From Methanomicrobiaceae archaeon (GTDB lineage: Archaea > Halobacteriota > Methanomicrobia > Methanomicrobiales > Methanomicrobiaceae), in assembly GCA_016926855.1 (NCBI GenBank), contig JAFGNT010000021.1:1-64000 (forward strand): a DNA stretch of 64,000 bases, read 5' to 3'. Under the pieces are notes generated by a model. The model did not search any database. It was given only the letters and a program-made list of their open reading frames with translations, and was not told the origin of the DNA. Position numbers and translations under genes: made by a program. Below are positions 1 through 8,117 of this stretch, piece by piece (position 1 is the stretch's first letter; each line of letters begins with the position of its first letter).

Positions 1-190
1 GCGAGTAGAGCTTCGCATTCCCGACGGCACGGACGTTCACTTTGCCGGCGATCTGCAGGATCTCGAGGTGTTTTGAGACCGAGTTCCGGGTCGCCTTGAT
101 CTGTTTGGCCAGCTCCGTGATAGTCAGGCCTTTCGGCCGGAACCGGAGAGCACGCAGGATGCGGGAGGGGGTATCGTTCTCATCCTCCAT
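1..190 (-). CDS. Winged helix-turn-helix regulator, probably PAS-linked (N-terminus only)
   Basis: The 63 visible codons, read leftwards from the ATG at 190, form a winged helix-turn-helix of the ArsR-like kind, with the motif LTITELAKQIKATRNSVSKH near residues 21-40. The gene runs off the left edge of the window. In Methanomicrobiales this N-terminal domain is usually joined to PAS domains in signal-responsive DNA-binding proteins, but no PAS part is visible here. A TATA-like stretch at 213-222 sits about 26 bases before the ATG, so the transcript is probably leaderless. The fold is clear; the full architecture is inferred. Confidence 0.75.
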   Translation of the reverse strand, partial: MEDENDTPSRILRALRFRPKGLTITELAKQIKATRNSVSKHLEILQIAGKVNVRAVGNAKLYS

Positions 191-212
191 GGAAGACCTA
201 ACCAGTGTTGAG

Positions 213-222
213 AATATATATT
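213..222 (-). promoter_or_regulatory. TATA box of the HTH regulator
   Basis: The stretch AATATATATT lies in an AT-rich patch about 26 bases from the ATG at 190 on the minus strand. This is the usual archaeal TATA spacing for a leaderless transcript. Confidence 0.5.
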
Positions 223-326
223 TTGTTTTTTATGCTTTCCCTGCATATGCTCCGAAGCCGTTTTGGATAGTACGGCCGTGGTTCAGTCACGCCTGCGATC
301 CTGCCGCCGTCGATCCCCCTTTCGAG

Positions 327-417
327 ATCGAACCCGGCGTGATGCTGTTCTCCGGTCGTTTTCTCTACCTGGAGCTGCCGCAGCCTGGCCTACGAGAACT
401 GCGTTCCGGCCCGGAAT
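327..417. repeat. Degenerate dispersed repeat, copy A
   Basis: This stretch shares an imperfect core with 2771-2833 and 4083-4172: GAGCTG, then a variant of CAGCCGGGCC, then GAACTGCGTT and GGCCCGGAAT. Copies A and C also share ATCGAAC and GATGCTGTTCTCCGG upstream of the core. CCGGGC and GCCCGG in the core could pair as a short stem in the better-conserved copies. Copy A fills the otherwise empty space between the HTH regulator and the gene at 573. No transposase is nearby. Origin unknown: old mobile-element remnant, protein-gene remnant or structured element. Confidence 0.5.
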
Positions 418-572
418 TCCTCTGGAATATAATACAGCGGATTTTGGGTTAGAGGAACCTCACCAATTCAGCGCGATATACCCGGGTATTCGAAGCTGTG
501 AATGGTAATGGTGCATCACAGAATATGACAAAATACCGCAATCCTTTTTCATTTCTTTTCCAAGAATCAATT

Positions 573-791
573 ATGCAGTCGATAGATGGCTATATCGGGT
601 ATCAGCGTCGGGAATACTGTCATGATGTGAAATGCCCGATTCAATTGCTTTTAAATAAACACGTGGAAAAATCTCCTGAATATGAAGAAATCCGGTCGAT
701 TTGCGCATCCGGTTGCCTGCATAGTACCTATGAATTTCACCACTGGCTGCTGGAGAAGGGATACCTGATCGTCAGGCCGGAGGAAAAATAA
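573..791 (+). CDS. Small cysteine-rich protein, unknown function (72 aa)
   Basis: The short protein starts MQSIDGYIGYQRREYC and carries two cysteine pairs, CHDVKC (C-x4-C, residues 16-21) and CASGC (C-x3-C, residues 44-48). It ends in a compact aromatic stretch, YEFHHWLLEKGYLIVRP. Four cysteines in two pairs suggest a bound zinc ion or iron-sulfur cluster (inference). Upstream in-frame ATGs at 525 and 498 would add 16 or 25 residues that look less coding-like, so 573 is preferred. It lies 51 bases before the LsrF-type aldolase on the same strand and could be co-transcribed with it. I do not recognise a named family; it resembles small conserved methanogen proteins. Confidence 0.65.
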   Translation: MQSIDGYIGYQRREYCHDVKCPIQLLLNKHVEKSPEYEEIRSICASGCLHSTYEFHHWLLEKGYLIVRPEEK

Positions 792-842
792 TCCCAACAT
801 TTTTTTCACCGTGATTATCATTACTTCCCGTGAGGTATTCCC

Positions 843-1667
843 ATGGCAAACGCATATCTTGACGTTGGCATTCAAAGCCGGATGAACCGGATCATCAATC
901 CGAAAGATAACCGGGTCGTGATGCTTGCGGTCGACCACCCCTATTTCCAGGGGCCGACAACGGGCCTGCGCAACATGAGCACCACGATAAAAACACTCCT
1001 TCCCTATTGCGACTGCCTGATGACGACACGCGGCGCAGTGCGGAGCAATATCGCGCCCGACGATCTCGGATCGAAACCCGTTATGCTGCGGGTTACCGGG
1101 GGAAACAGCGTTTTATTCGATGAGTTGAGTGATGAAAAGCTCACGGTTACCATCAAAGAAGCCATCCGGATGGACGCAGCCGGTGTCGCGGTCAGCGTCT
1201 ATGTCGGCTCTGCCAACCAGCAGCAGACTATTCTCAATCTAACCGATATGATCAACCAGGCCGAAAAATACGGGATTCCCGTGCTGGCAGTCACAGCCGT
1301 GGGGAAAAACATGGCCCGGGATTTGCGCTATTTATCACTTGCATCCCGCATGTGCCAGGATGCCGGGGCCCGGATTATCAAGACCTATTATTGCGAGGAA
1401 TTTTCCCGATTGGTCGACGCTGTTGCCCCGACTGCGGTCGTCGTTGCGGGAGGGAAGTATTCCAGTCCTCCCGATGCTCTCCGGATGGCCTACGACTCAA
1501 TACAGGCGGGTGCGGTGGGCGTCGATTTCGGACGAAATATTTTCCAGGATGACAATCCTATCGGCATGATACGGGCAATCCACGCAATCGTCCACGACAA
1601 CCACACCGTCAGGGAAGCGCTGGATATCTACAACGCCTGTCTGCCCGGTGCAGTCAAGCTCGACTAA
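843..1667 (+). CDS. LsrF/DeoC-type class I aldolase or thiolase
   Basis: The 274-residue TIM-barrel protein closely follows bacterial LsrF (3-hydroxy-5-phosphonooxypentane-2,4-dione thiolase). Matching segments include GIQSRMNRIINPK, an AVDHPYFQGPTTGL stretch, IIKTYYCEEF with the probable Schiff-base lysine, and VDFGRNIFQ near the C-terminus. LsrF cleaves phosphorylated AI-2 breakdown products in bacteria, while related archaeal enzymes include class I fructose-bisphosphate aldolase and ADTH synthase. No lsr transporter or kinase is visible, so the substrate is open. The next gene, 30 bases on, is a zinc alcohol dehydrogenase, suggesting a two-step handling of a sugar- or ketol-derived metabolite. 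Confidence 0.8.
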   Translation: MANAYLDVGIQSRMNRIINPKDNRVVMLAVDHPYFQGPTTGLRNMSTTIKTLLPYCDCLMTTRGAVRSNIAPDDLGSKPVMLRVTGGNSVLFDELSDEKLTVTIKEAIRMDAAGVAVSVYVGSANQQQTILNLTDMINQAEKYGIPVLAVTAVGKNMARDLRYLSLASRMCQDAGARIIKTYYCEEFSRLVDAVAPTAVVVAGGKYSSPPDALRMAYDSIQAGAVGVDFGRNIFQDDNPIGMIRAIHAIVHDNHTVREALDIYNACLPGAVKLD

Positions 1668-1709
1668 TTTTTTACTTCATTTATACATGTACTCTCCATG
1701 GGGCACGGA

Positions 1710-2765
1710 ATGAAAGCGGCAGTCTATTACTCGAACAGCGACGTCCGCATCGAGGACGTCGACGATATCCCGGTCGGGCCGGGTGAGATCAAGGTCAGGA
1801 TCATGGCGTGCGGCGTGTGCGGGTCGGATGTCATGGAATGGTACCGGATCCGGCGTGCGGGAAGGCCCGGCGGTATCGGGGCGTTCGGACACGAATGCAC
1901 GGGGATCATTGCAGAGGTCGGTGCCGGCGTCGACCCGAAATGGCAGGTGGGAGACCGGGTCGTGGTGACGCATCATGTCCCCTGCAACACGTGCAATGCC
2001 TGCATCCGCGGGCACACGACCGCCTGCACAACGCTGCAGACAACAAAATTCAAACAGGCCTACGGGGCGTTTGCGGAATACGTCGTGCTGCCCGCGATCA
2101 ACGTGGACCGGGGCATCCTGCGCCTTCCCGATTCGGTTTCTTTTGATGCGGGAACCTTTGTCGAACCCCTTGGCTGTGTGGTGCGGGGGCAGCAATGGGC
2201 CCCGACCGGTGACGGCCGATCGGTCCTGATCATCGGCGCCGGCATAACCGGCCTCTTGCATGTTCAGGCGGCCCGCCTGCAGGGTGCGGGGTTCATTGCC
2301 GTCTCGAACCCGAGTCCGGAACGGCTGGAGATAGCGAAAAAATTCGGTGCCGATGCAACCATTTCCGCTAGAACGGAAGATGTTGCCGGAAGGTTTAAAG
2401 AATTAAATGGCGGGGTGGGGGCGGACACCGTTATTATGACCGCACCGGTTCCCGTTTGTGTGAAACAGTCGCTTGAAGCGGTCGCCCCGGGGGGCACGAT
2501 CCTCTTTTTTGCTCCCACGAATCCTGACATCCAGTCCGAAATAAATCTCTGGAACCTGTGGCAGAAAGAGGTGACGATTACCCATTCCTATGCCGCGGAT
2601 TTCCATGATCTGACAACTGCGTTGGCATGGATTCAGCACAACAGGATTAATGTGGCCGATATGATAACCCATGTTTTTCCATTACAAGAAACGGTTGAAG
2701 GTTTTCGCCTGACTGCCCGGCACCGGGACGGGAGTCTCAAAGTGATTATCCATCCACAGGAATAA
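1710..2765 (+). CDS. Zinc-dependent medium-chain alcohol/polyol dehydrogenase
   Basis: The protein is a standard MDR dehydrogenase of about 351 residues. The N-terminal half has the catalytic zinc motif CGVCGSD and GHECTGIIAEVG, then a structural-zinc lobe with four cysteines (PCNTCNACIRGHTTAC). The Rossmann half begins at VLIIGAGITGLLHVQAA. The family includes sorbitol, threonine and glucose dehydrogenases, and the exact substrate cannot be read off. I prefer the ATG at 1710 (MKAAVYYSN), matching the family's usual first residues, over the ATG at 1698. It follows the LsrF-type aldolase closely and probably shares its transcript. Confidence 0.85.
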   Translation: MKAAVYYSNSDVRIEDVDDIPVGPGEIKVRIMACGVCGSDVMEWYRIRRAGRPGGIGAFGHECTGIIAEVGAGVDPKWQVGDRVVVTHHVPCNTCNACIRGHTTACTTLQTTKFKQAYGAFAEYVVLPAINVDRGILRLPDSVSFDAGTFVEPLGCVVRGQQWAPTGDGRSVLIIGAGITGLLHVQAARLQGAGFIAVSNPSPERLEIAKKFGADATISARTEDVAGRFKELNGGVGADTVIMTAPVPVCVKQSLEAVAPGGTILFFAPTNPDIQSEINLWNLWQKEVTITHSYAADFHDLTTALAWIQHNRINVADMITHVFPLQETVEGFRLTARHRDGSLKVIIHPQE

Positions 2766-2770
2766 TAGTT

Positions 2771-2833
2771 CTGCCGTTTTTCTGTCCGGAGCTGTGGTAG
2801 CCGGGCTTACGCGAACTGCGTTATGGCCCGGAA
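2771..2833. repeat. Degenerate dispersed repeat, copy B
   Basis: This copy has GGAGCTG, TAGCCGGGCTTACGCGAACT, GCGTT and GGCCCGGAAT, matching copies A (327-417) and C (4083-4172). CCGGGC and GCCCGG could close a stem with an 18-base loop. A 41-residue reading frame (2823-2948, plus strand, starting MARNIPDIRFEV) begins inside this copy and ends where the convergent lipoprotein gene ends. I cannot decide whether it is a real small gene or the tail of a decayed one. Confidence 0.5.
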
Positions 2834-2944
2834 TATACCGGATATCCGATTCGAGGTGCTTGACACGGGCCACATAATCGGGGTGGAAAGAGATGACGAC
2901 GTCAATGATCTGATTATTGAATTTTTCGAATGGGATTCGATGAA

Positions 2945-4015
2945 CTAGCCGGGCTGGCCGGACGTACCGGGACTGGAATGACATACATCCGATGAATCAG
3001 GCGCATGAATCATATAAGTCCCATAAATTTCCTTAATCCCTAATCGTACCTTCTCCTGGGCAATCAGATCCTCAACTGAACTGACATTTCTAAAAATCCT
3101 GAAATCGGGAGTCGTGGCATACTTGAGCTGACCATCCTTATCGGTAAAGAGCGCTACGACATGTCCCCGATATATTTTCACATTATTGAAATATTTGAAT
3201 GAGACCTTCTTTGCATCATAGCCGTGTTTTTCCAATACGTATGCGAAGAAACCTGCGAAATCACTGCAATCTCCCTTCCCTGCCTTAAAGAACTGTTCCG
3301 GGGTATACCCATGGCAGCTGTTGTCATCATAAAACCTGAATTTTTCATTTGTATATTCCGCAGCAAGCTGCGGGGAATAGAGTTTGTCGATGACATCATC
3401 GAAATCCGTATTTTTATAAAGATTCCTGAGATACTCTGTTCTCAAAGCCGAATAGAGGGTTAAAGGACCTTCATCCAGTTCTTTTGTATAGATAGTCGTG
3501 CCCCGGGCATTAAAGACATTCAGAATTAAGTTCCGGGCATCCTCGCGGACACCGAACACAACTTCACCGCGTCGTATCTCGTTCGGCTGTATGGTTCCCC
3601 AGTAAAACGGGTTGTCCAGTTTATCATACAGCTTCTCGGTAATCGGTCTGCGGGGCCCGATAATGATCGAATTGGTCTCGAAGGAAAAATTTGCATTTCC
3701 CCGGTTTTCGATGGTCAGATCAGTGATGATATAAACATTTTCCTCGAGAGGACGGGCTCCGTTGATATTCTTCGTTCGTATAACGGAGTTGAGGGTGATA
3801 CCCACGTCTGATCCCGCAGAGCCGGTGGGAACAACGGATAATTCCTGATCGGGAGTCTGTGTTGCCAACGCGGTGCTATTATCACCAACGGATGAAGGTG
3901 TGACCTTTGTTGATACATGAGAATCCTGTACGCATCCGGCACTACATAGAAACAGGCAAATCAAAAACAGGATGATTGCCGAACTTAAAATCCGTTCGGA
4001 ATAACAGGAAACCAT
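2945..4015 (-). CDS. Lipoprotein with transglutaminase-like cysteine protease domain
   Basis: The 356-residue protein opens with a signal peptide and a lipobox (LCSAGC near residue 28), so it is probably an exported lipoprotein. Residues about 75-180 resemble a DUF4352-type beta domain (VYIITDLTIENRGN). The C-terminal half carries a transglutaminase-like fold: GDCSDFAGFFAYVLEKHGYD gives the likely catalytic cysteine, RGHVVALF the histidine and a later aspartate could complete a triad. Relatives cleave or cross-link surface proteins; no specific target is visible. It lies in an AT-richer stretch between two repeat copies. Confidence 0.7.
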   Translation of the reverse strand: MVSCYSERILSSAIILFLICLFLCSAGCVQDSHVSTKVTPSSVGDNSTALATQTPDQELSVVPTGSAGSDVGITLNSVIRTKNINGARPLEENVYIITDLTIENRGNANFSFETNSIIIGPRRPITEKLYDKLDNPFYWGTIQPNEIRRGEVVFGVREDARNLILNVFNARGTTIYTKELDEGPLTLYSALRTEYLRNLYKNTDFDDVIDKLYSPQLAAEYTNEKFRFYDDNSCHGYTPEQFFKAGKGDCSDFAGFFAYVLEKHGYDAKKVSFKYFNNVKIYRGHVVALFTDKDGQLKYATTPDFRIFRNVSSVEDLIAQEKVRLGIKEIYGTYMIHAPDSSDVCHSSPGTSGQPG

Positions 4016-4082
4016 ATATAAAGAATGAGATTATTTCCAACATTATAAATTTTATGCCTTTCTCCAAAGCCAAAAAATTGTA

Positions 4083-4172
4083 ATCGAACGCCAGCGCGAT
4101 GCTGTTCTCCGGCCGCTTTTTACCCAGAGCTGCGGCAGCCGGGCCCATGCAAACTGCATTGTGGCCCAAAAC
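4083..4172. repeat. Degenerate dispersed repeat, copy C
   Basis: It contains ATCGAACG, GATGCTGTTCTCCGG, AGAGCTGCGGCAGCCGGGCC and GGCCCAAAAC, aligned in order with copy A (327-417) and partly with copy B (2771-2833). Copies A and C flank the aldolase, dehydrogenase and lipoprotein genes in the same orientation. In one reading frame all copies give a similar peptide (SCGSRAYANC-like), but stops and indels prevent a full protein. Confidence 0.5.
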
Positions 4173-4297
4173 GCGATCGGGTTTTTGAAATGTACATCCT
4201 GATCGGGATCAGGCTGTAATGTTGAAATTAATTTTAATTCAGAATATTTTTCCCTGCACCCCGAGAGCCTTCATCTGCTGTTCTGCCTTCGAGGCTT

Positions 4298-4650
4298 TTA
4301 GCAGGGAACGGGAAAATAGACGTGGTAGATTACAAACTCCACGGCCTCGGCCACCTGACCAACCCTTCCCCACTAACACGGAGGACTGGCAAGGGGAGAT
4401 CTGGCGGGATATTCTGAAACTACATTACGGGCATGTGGCCGCCAGTGATATCGAGGAGAAGTATGGCAACCTCTATACCATCGCACGCCTGACGGTGAGC
4501 ACTTCCAACGTCCTGAAACGGTTTAAAGGACTGAATAAAGACCAAAATTGGCCGCACCAGATAAAGCCGTTCAATTTCTTCAAAGACGAAAAAATCCTGC
4601 CTTCTGATAGTAGTGCATATTTGATTATTATATGGCTTACATTTAAATAA
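4298..4650 (+). pseudogene. Frameshifted remnant of an unidentified gene
   Basis: Two coding-like peptides lie end to end in different frames. About 4310-4376 reads KIDVVDYKLHGLGHLTNPSP, then a one-base shift near 4370 leads into TEDWQGEIWRDILKL and IARLTVSTSNVLKRF, continuing to about 4590. The second part stays open from 4219 to 4650, but its first 50 residues look non-coding. The simplest reading is a decayed gene that has lost its start and one base. I do not recognise the parent family. The stretch 4016-4796 otherwise holds only repeat copy C and AT-rich DNA. Confidence 0.4.
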
Positions 4651-4796
4651 AAGTATAATGTATAAAAACAATTATATATTCTAAGACTTAGAGAATATCT
4701 GCTCTAAGGGATTGCATCACACCTAATGACGGTGACTGGTTACCATTTTTTCTTGGGATCTAGAGCAACAGGAAATTGCATCAAGGAGTCGTGAAC

Positions 4797-5504
4797 ATGA
4801 AAAGATGGATAGTCTTGTGTATTGGCCTGATGATGATCGTTGGATCTGTTCAGGCTGCAACGATAAGTGGCCGGATTGATCGAAATTTTGGAGGGGAATG
4901 CCAGAGTTTTCCTACAGTCACATTCAATTCCGATGATCCTTCATCGGAAATCACTCAAGTGGTGATTGACATCACTGGCCTCGGAAGTACTGGCCTTGCG
5001 TTCTTCGATAATTTTGGGCCTTGCGGCGCTGTAGGTGGACCGATGACGGCTGTCGTCAGCGGGTTTGGAACACCGCAATTGACGGTTGATTTCACTGGAT
5101 TCGCACCCGGTGAAACATGGACGTGTAATATCGACGACGACGATAATCCAGTAACTGGAGGAGCTCCACAGAATTGGGCAGGAGGAACGGTAACGGTAAT
5201 AATTGACGGAACGTGTGTCCTTCAGGGCACTTTTATTGAAGATGATGTCTTTAATGCCCATGCTGACTTTGGTGGTACCTGTGGTGGTGGAGCCTGCTCC
5301 GATATAGATAGTGATGGCATCTGTGATGAATGCGACAATTGTCCTAGTGTCCCAAATCCTGATCAGGCAGACAGTGATGGGGACGGAATCGGAGATGCCT
5401 GCGAGGAAGTGCCAGTGCCTGAGTTCCCCTCGGTGCTCATTCCCTCAATCGGTCTCATCGGCTTCCTGCTCGCCGTGCTGTTCGTGCAGATCCGGCAGAA
5501 ATAA
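4797..5504 (+). CDS. PEF-CTERM surface protein with a thrombospondin type 3-like calcium repeat
   Basis: The 235-residue precursor starts at the ATG at 4797, set 8 bases after an AAGGAG ribosome site; the upstream GTG at 4776 lies before that site. It has an N-terminal signal peptide (about 22 residues), a beta-rich body and an Asp-rich thrombospondin type 3-like segment near 175-205 ([14 protein letters not shown], then [12 protein letters not shown]) that should bind calcium. The C-terminus is a PEF-CTERM signal: [11 protein letters not shown], a hydrophobic helix and RQK. Such proteins are known to be cut and anchored by an archaeosortase; none is in this window. Function beyond surface display is unknown. 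Confidence 0.85.
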   Translation: MKRWIVLCIGLMMIVGSVQAATISGRIDRNFGGECQSFPTVTFNSDDPSSEITQVVIDITGLGSTGLAFFDNFGPCGAVGGPMTAVVSGFGTPQLTVDFTGFAPGETWTCNIDDDDNPVTGGAPQNWAGGTVTVIIDGTCVLQGTFIEDDVFNAHADFGGTCGGGACSDIDSDGICDECDNCPSVPNPDQADSDGDGIGDACEEVPVPEFPSVLIPSIGLIGFLLAVLFVQIRQK

Positions 5505-5506
5505 TC

Positions 5507-5515
5507 TTTTTTTTT
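5507..5515 (+). terminator. Poly-T terminator after the PEF-CTERM gene
   Basis: Nine consecutive T residues start two bases after the stop codon, the usual archaeal intrinsic termination signal. From here to the end of rnpB (5759) I see no convincing gene; the 60-codon frame at 5592-5774 runs into rnpB and looks spurious. Confidence 0.6.
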
Positions 5516-5721
5516 ATTGAGACACTTTCTGATTATTCATCTGTCCACGCTTGCAACTGCCGATGTGAAGCCTGATATAGTATGACCTTTCGTGATGATT
5601 GTAACACTGAGGAAATGTGTATCGCCCCTTAGAAAAGTGATGTCACTTTCACGATTTTGGGGTTGCATTTTTCGATATAACTATAATTCGCCAGTGAAGT
5701 GCGAAGGATCGAATTTGAACC

Positions 5722-5729
5722 AAAAAAAA
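5722..5729 (-). terminator. Poly-T terminator of rnpB
   Basis: Eight A residues on the plus strand give a T-run on the minus strand, about 30 bases beyond the 3' end of the RNase P RNA helix P1. Confidence 0.55.
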
Positions 5730-5758
5730 TCCAAACAGGAACGATCAAAAGCCAAAGC

Positions 5759-6061
5759 GGAGTGGGAGGAGTAAGCCCCCTTTTGTTCGGTGCGGCATTC
5801 AGCTAAGCGCCATACCCGGGCGGACACCGACCTGTCCCTATGCCCTGTTCTGGCTTGCACCCGCAGGGGTTCACCGTTCCATCGAATCCCTTCCGTCGCC
5901 GCTCAGCGGTCGTCCGCATCATCGCTCGGGAAGGGCCGTGTCGTTTCTGTGCCAGAGCCGTGACTCTCGCCACCCGCACTTGCGTGCGGCTGCGTGGCCG
6001 GTAGGTGGGGGGACTTTCCTCAGCGGCATTCCTGCCACCGTCGGCCGCACTCTCCCTCTCC
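5759..6061 (-). ncRNA. rnpB: RNase P RNA, archaeal type A
   Basis: Read on the minus strand, this 303-base stretch has the conserved RNase P RNA landmarks in order: GAGGAAAGTCC near the 5' end, ACAGAAAC, a GGTGAACCCCTGCGGGTGCA stretch, AGGGCATAGG, GCTTAGCTGAATG and GGGGCTTACTCC near the 3' end. Helix P1 closes the molecule: GGAGAGGGAG at the 5' end (6061 downward) pairs with CTCCCACTCC at the 3' end with one mismatch. It is the catalytic RNA that matures tRNA 5' ends. Open frames over this stretch on either strand are artefacts. Confidence 0.93.
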
Positions 6062-6081
6062 TATTATATTTCGCGGGCGCG

Positions 6082-6088
6082 ATATTTA
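6082..6088 (-). promoter_or_regulatory. TATA box of rnpB
   Basis: TAAATAT on the minus strand lies 21-27 bases before the first base of helix P1 (6061), the expected archaeal spacing. It also lies just upstream of the start of the divergent AMMECR1 gene at 6095, so the two transcription starts are very close. Confidence 0.6.
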
Positions 6089-6094
6089 CGTGTA

Positions 6095-6652
6095 ATGGAG
6101 CTGTTGTCCGAGGAGGAGGGAAGGGATGCGGTGCGGTTCGCACGGCAGACGCTGGAGGAGCGTATCGGCGGAGGAAATGCGCCCCTGCCGCCGTCGGGAG
6201 CGGTGTTCGCGGACCTGCGCGGCGTGTTCGTGACGCTCACAACCGGGGGGGATCTCCGCGGGTGCATCGGTTACCCGTACCCGGTGCTGCCGCTCGGCGA
6301 AGCGGTGAGGGAAGCGGCGATTGCAGCGGCGACCGGCGATCCGAGGTTTCCCCCCGTCACTGCAGCCGAACTCCCGAGGATCACCATCGAAGTCACCGTG
6401 CTGACGGTGCCCGCCCCGCTTAACGGTGCGCCCGAGGACCGGGCCGCAGGAGTCATCCCGGGCCGACACGGGCTTATCGTCTCCGGACGGGGAACGGGCG
6501 GGCTTCTCCTTCCCCAGGTCGCAACCGAATACGGGTGGGATGCGGCGACCTTTCTCGACCACACCTGCCGGAAAGCGGGCCTTCCGCCGGGCTGCTGGCG
6601 CAGAAACGATATCGATGTGCTGACCTTTGAGGGGCAGATATTCCACGAATGA
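6095..6652 (+). CDS. AMMECR1 domain protein
   Basis: The 185-residue protein matches the AMMECR1/COG2078 family, with the signature [18 protein letters not shown] near residues 58-75, [18 protein letters not shown] in the middle and [18 protein letters not shown] near the end. The molecular function of this widespread family is not established. A longer frame opens at 6005, but its first 30 codons lie inside rnpB, so the ATG at 6095 (MELLSEEEG) is the proper start. The stop lies four bases before the tgtA start, suggesting an operon with the tRNA-modification genes. Confidence 0.88.
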   Translation: MELLSEEEGRDAVRFARQTLEERIGGGNAPLPPSGAVFADLRGVFVTLTTGGDLRGCIGYPYPVLPLGEAVREAAIAAATGDPRFPPVTAAELPRITIEVTVLTVPAPLNGAPEDRAAGVIPGRHGLIVSGRGTGGLLLPQVATEYGWDAATFLDHTCRKAGLPPGCWRRNDIDVLTFEGQIFHE

Positions 6653-6656
6653 TACC

Positions 6657-8117
6657 ATGACCATCAATTTCGAAGTACTACACAAGGACATTGCCGGCCG
6701 GTGCGGGAAGCTGAGGGTCGGGTCGAAGACCGTGAAGACCCCCGTGCTGCTGCCGGTGATCAACCCGCACATACCGCTCATCACACCGAAGGAGATGCAG
6801 CGGATGGGCGTCGAGGCGCTGATCACAAACGCCTACATCTTCTACAAAAGCAGCCGGTTCCGCGACGCCGCGCTCGAATCCGGCCTCCACGCCGTGCTGG
6901 ACTTCGACGGCGTTATCATGACCGACTCCGGCGCCTTCCAGCAGTCCGTCTACGGCGACGTGGAGATCACGAACACAGAGACCGTGGCGTTCCAGCGGGC
7001 GATTGGCAGCGAGATCATCGTGCCGATGGATATCGCGACACCGCCGGGCGCCGAATATCCGAATGCCCGGGCGGAGCTTGATATCACGATGGAGAGGATA
7101 CGGGAAGCGCTGACCGTCATCGACGACGGCCACCTCGCGGCCCCGGTGCAGGGCGGACGGTTCACCGACCTCCGCGAAGAGGCCGGCAGGCGGGTACGGG
7201 ACCTTGGCATCACCTTCTGCCCCGTCGGTGCGGTCGTCCCGCTCATGGAGAGCTACCGGTACCGGGACCTCGTCGATGTCGTGCTCGCCGCAAAGCAGGG
7301 CCTCTTCCCCTCTTCCTGTGTCCACCTCTTCGGAGCCGGCCACCCGTCCATGCTCGCGCTCGCCGCGGCGATGGGATGCGATGTCTTTGATTCGGCTGCC
7401 TATGCCCTGTACGCCCGGGAGGGGCGGTACATGACGACGCACGGCAGCCTGAAGATTGGCGAACTCGCGGAACTCCCCTGCGCCTGCGAGGTCTGCCGCA
7501 CCCATACCGCACGCGAACTCGGTGATTCGCCGGATCGCGAACGCCTGCTCGCCCTCCACAACCTGCACGTAACCCTTGCCGAGATCGCCCGCATCCGCCA
7601 GTCGATTCAGGACGGGACACTCTGGGAGCTGGTGGACGAGCGGTGCCGGAACCATCCGCGCCTGCTCTCCGGCTACCGGCGGCTGCTTACCCGTGCACCC
7701 GACCTCGTAGCGCAGGACCGCGTCTCGAAACGCCGGTTTTTCTATCGCGGCAGCGAGAGCTGCGGGCGAACCGAGGTGATCCGGTACCACCGGACGGTCG
7801 ACCGGATTCCGGTCGGAAAAACGGTCATGATCGCCTGTACGGAACAGGACACCCCGCCGGGGGACGGATTTGACACGGTACTCCGGTTCAAGCCGCCGTT
7901 CGGTCCCTATCCCCCCGAACTTTCCGAGACCTACCCGGTCGGGCAGAGTGAAATTCCCGAATGGGACGGGGATATGGTGAGGGCGGGATGTGTTGGCATT
8001 CGGCGCCTTGTCGAGGCGAACCGTGAGTCGGCATTCACGGTCGTTGCCGGGGAACATTGGCTGCCGGTTTTCGAGCAGGAGCTGAAAGATACAGGGGTGC
8101 AGTATGGCACGATATGA
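6657..8117 (+). CDS. tgtA: Archaeosine tRNA-guanine transglycosylase
   Basis: The enzyme exchanges guanine-15 of tRNA for preQ0, the first archaeosine step on tRNA. The catalytic barrel occupies the first two thirds, with [14 protein letters not shown], the nucleophile region [15 protein letters not shown], and a zinc site built from CACEVCRTH and the histidine of LHNLHVT. At 486 residues it is shorter than typical full-length archaeal TgtA and has no visible C-terminal PUA domain; the next gene supplies one. The ATG at 6657 ([11 protein letters not shown]) is preferred to one 30 bases upstream that overlaps the AMMECR1 gene. Its 3' end overlaps arcS by 14 bases. Confidence 0.93.
   Translation: MTINFEVLHKDIAGRCGKLRVGSKTVKTPVLLPVINPHIPLITPKEMQRMGVEALITNAYIFYKSSRFRDAALESGLHAVLDFDGVIMTDSGAFQQSVYGDVEITNTETVAFQRAIGSEIIVPMDIATPPGAEYPNARAELDITMERIREALTVIDDGHLAAPVQGGRFTDLREEAGRRVRDLGITFCPVGAVVPLMESYRYRDLVDVVLAAKQGLFPSSCVHLFGAGHPSMLALAAAMGCDVFDSAAYALYAREGRYMTTHGSLKIGELAELPCACEVCRTHTARELGDSPDRERLLALHNLHVTLAEIARIRQSIQDGTLWELVDERCRNHPRLLSGYRRLLTRAPDLVAQDRVSKRRFFYRGSESCGRTEVIRYHRTVDRIPVGKTVMIACTEQDTPPGDGFDTVLRFKPPFGPYPPELSETYPVGQSEIPEWDGDMVRAGCVGIRRLVEANRESAFTVVAGEHWLPVFEQELKDTGVQYGTI

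Noticed and set aside
42-452. 136-codon frame on the plus strand
   Set aside because: It reads antisense through the HTH regulator and into repeat copy A; composition is not coding-like.
5938-6423. 161-codon frame beginning in the RNase P RNA
   Set aside because: It starts inside rnpB and overlaps the AMMECR1 gene in the wrong frame.
6678-8057. 459-codon frame antisense to tgtA
   Set aside because: Shadow of a GC-rich gene with clear family motifs on the plus strand; no recognisable protein sequence.
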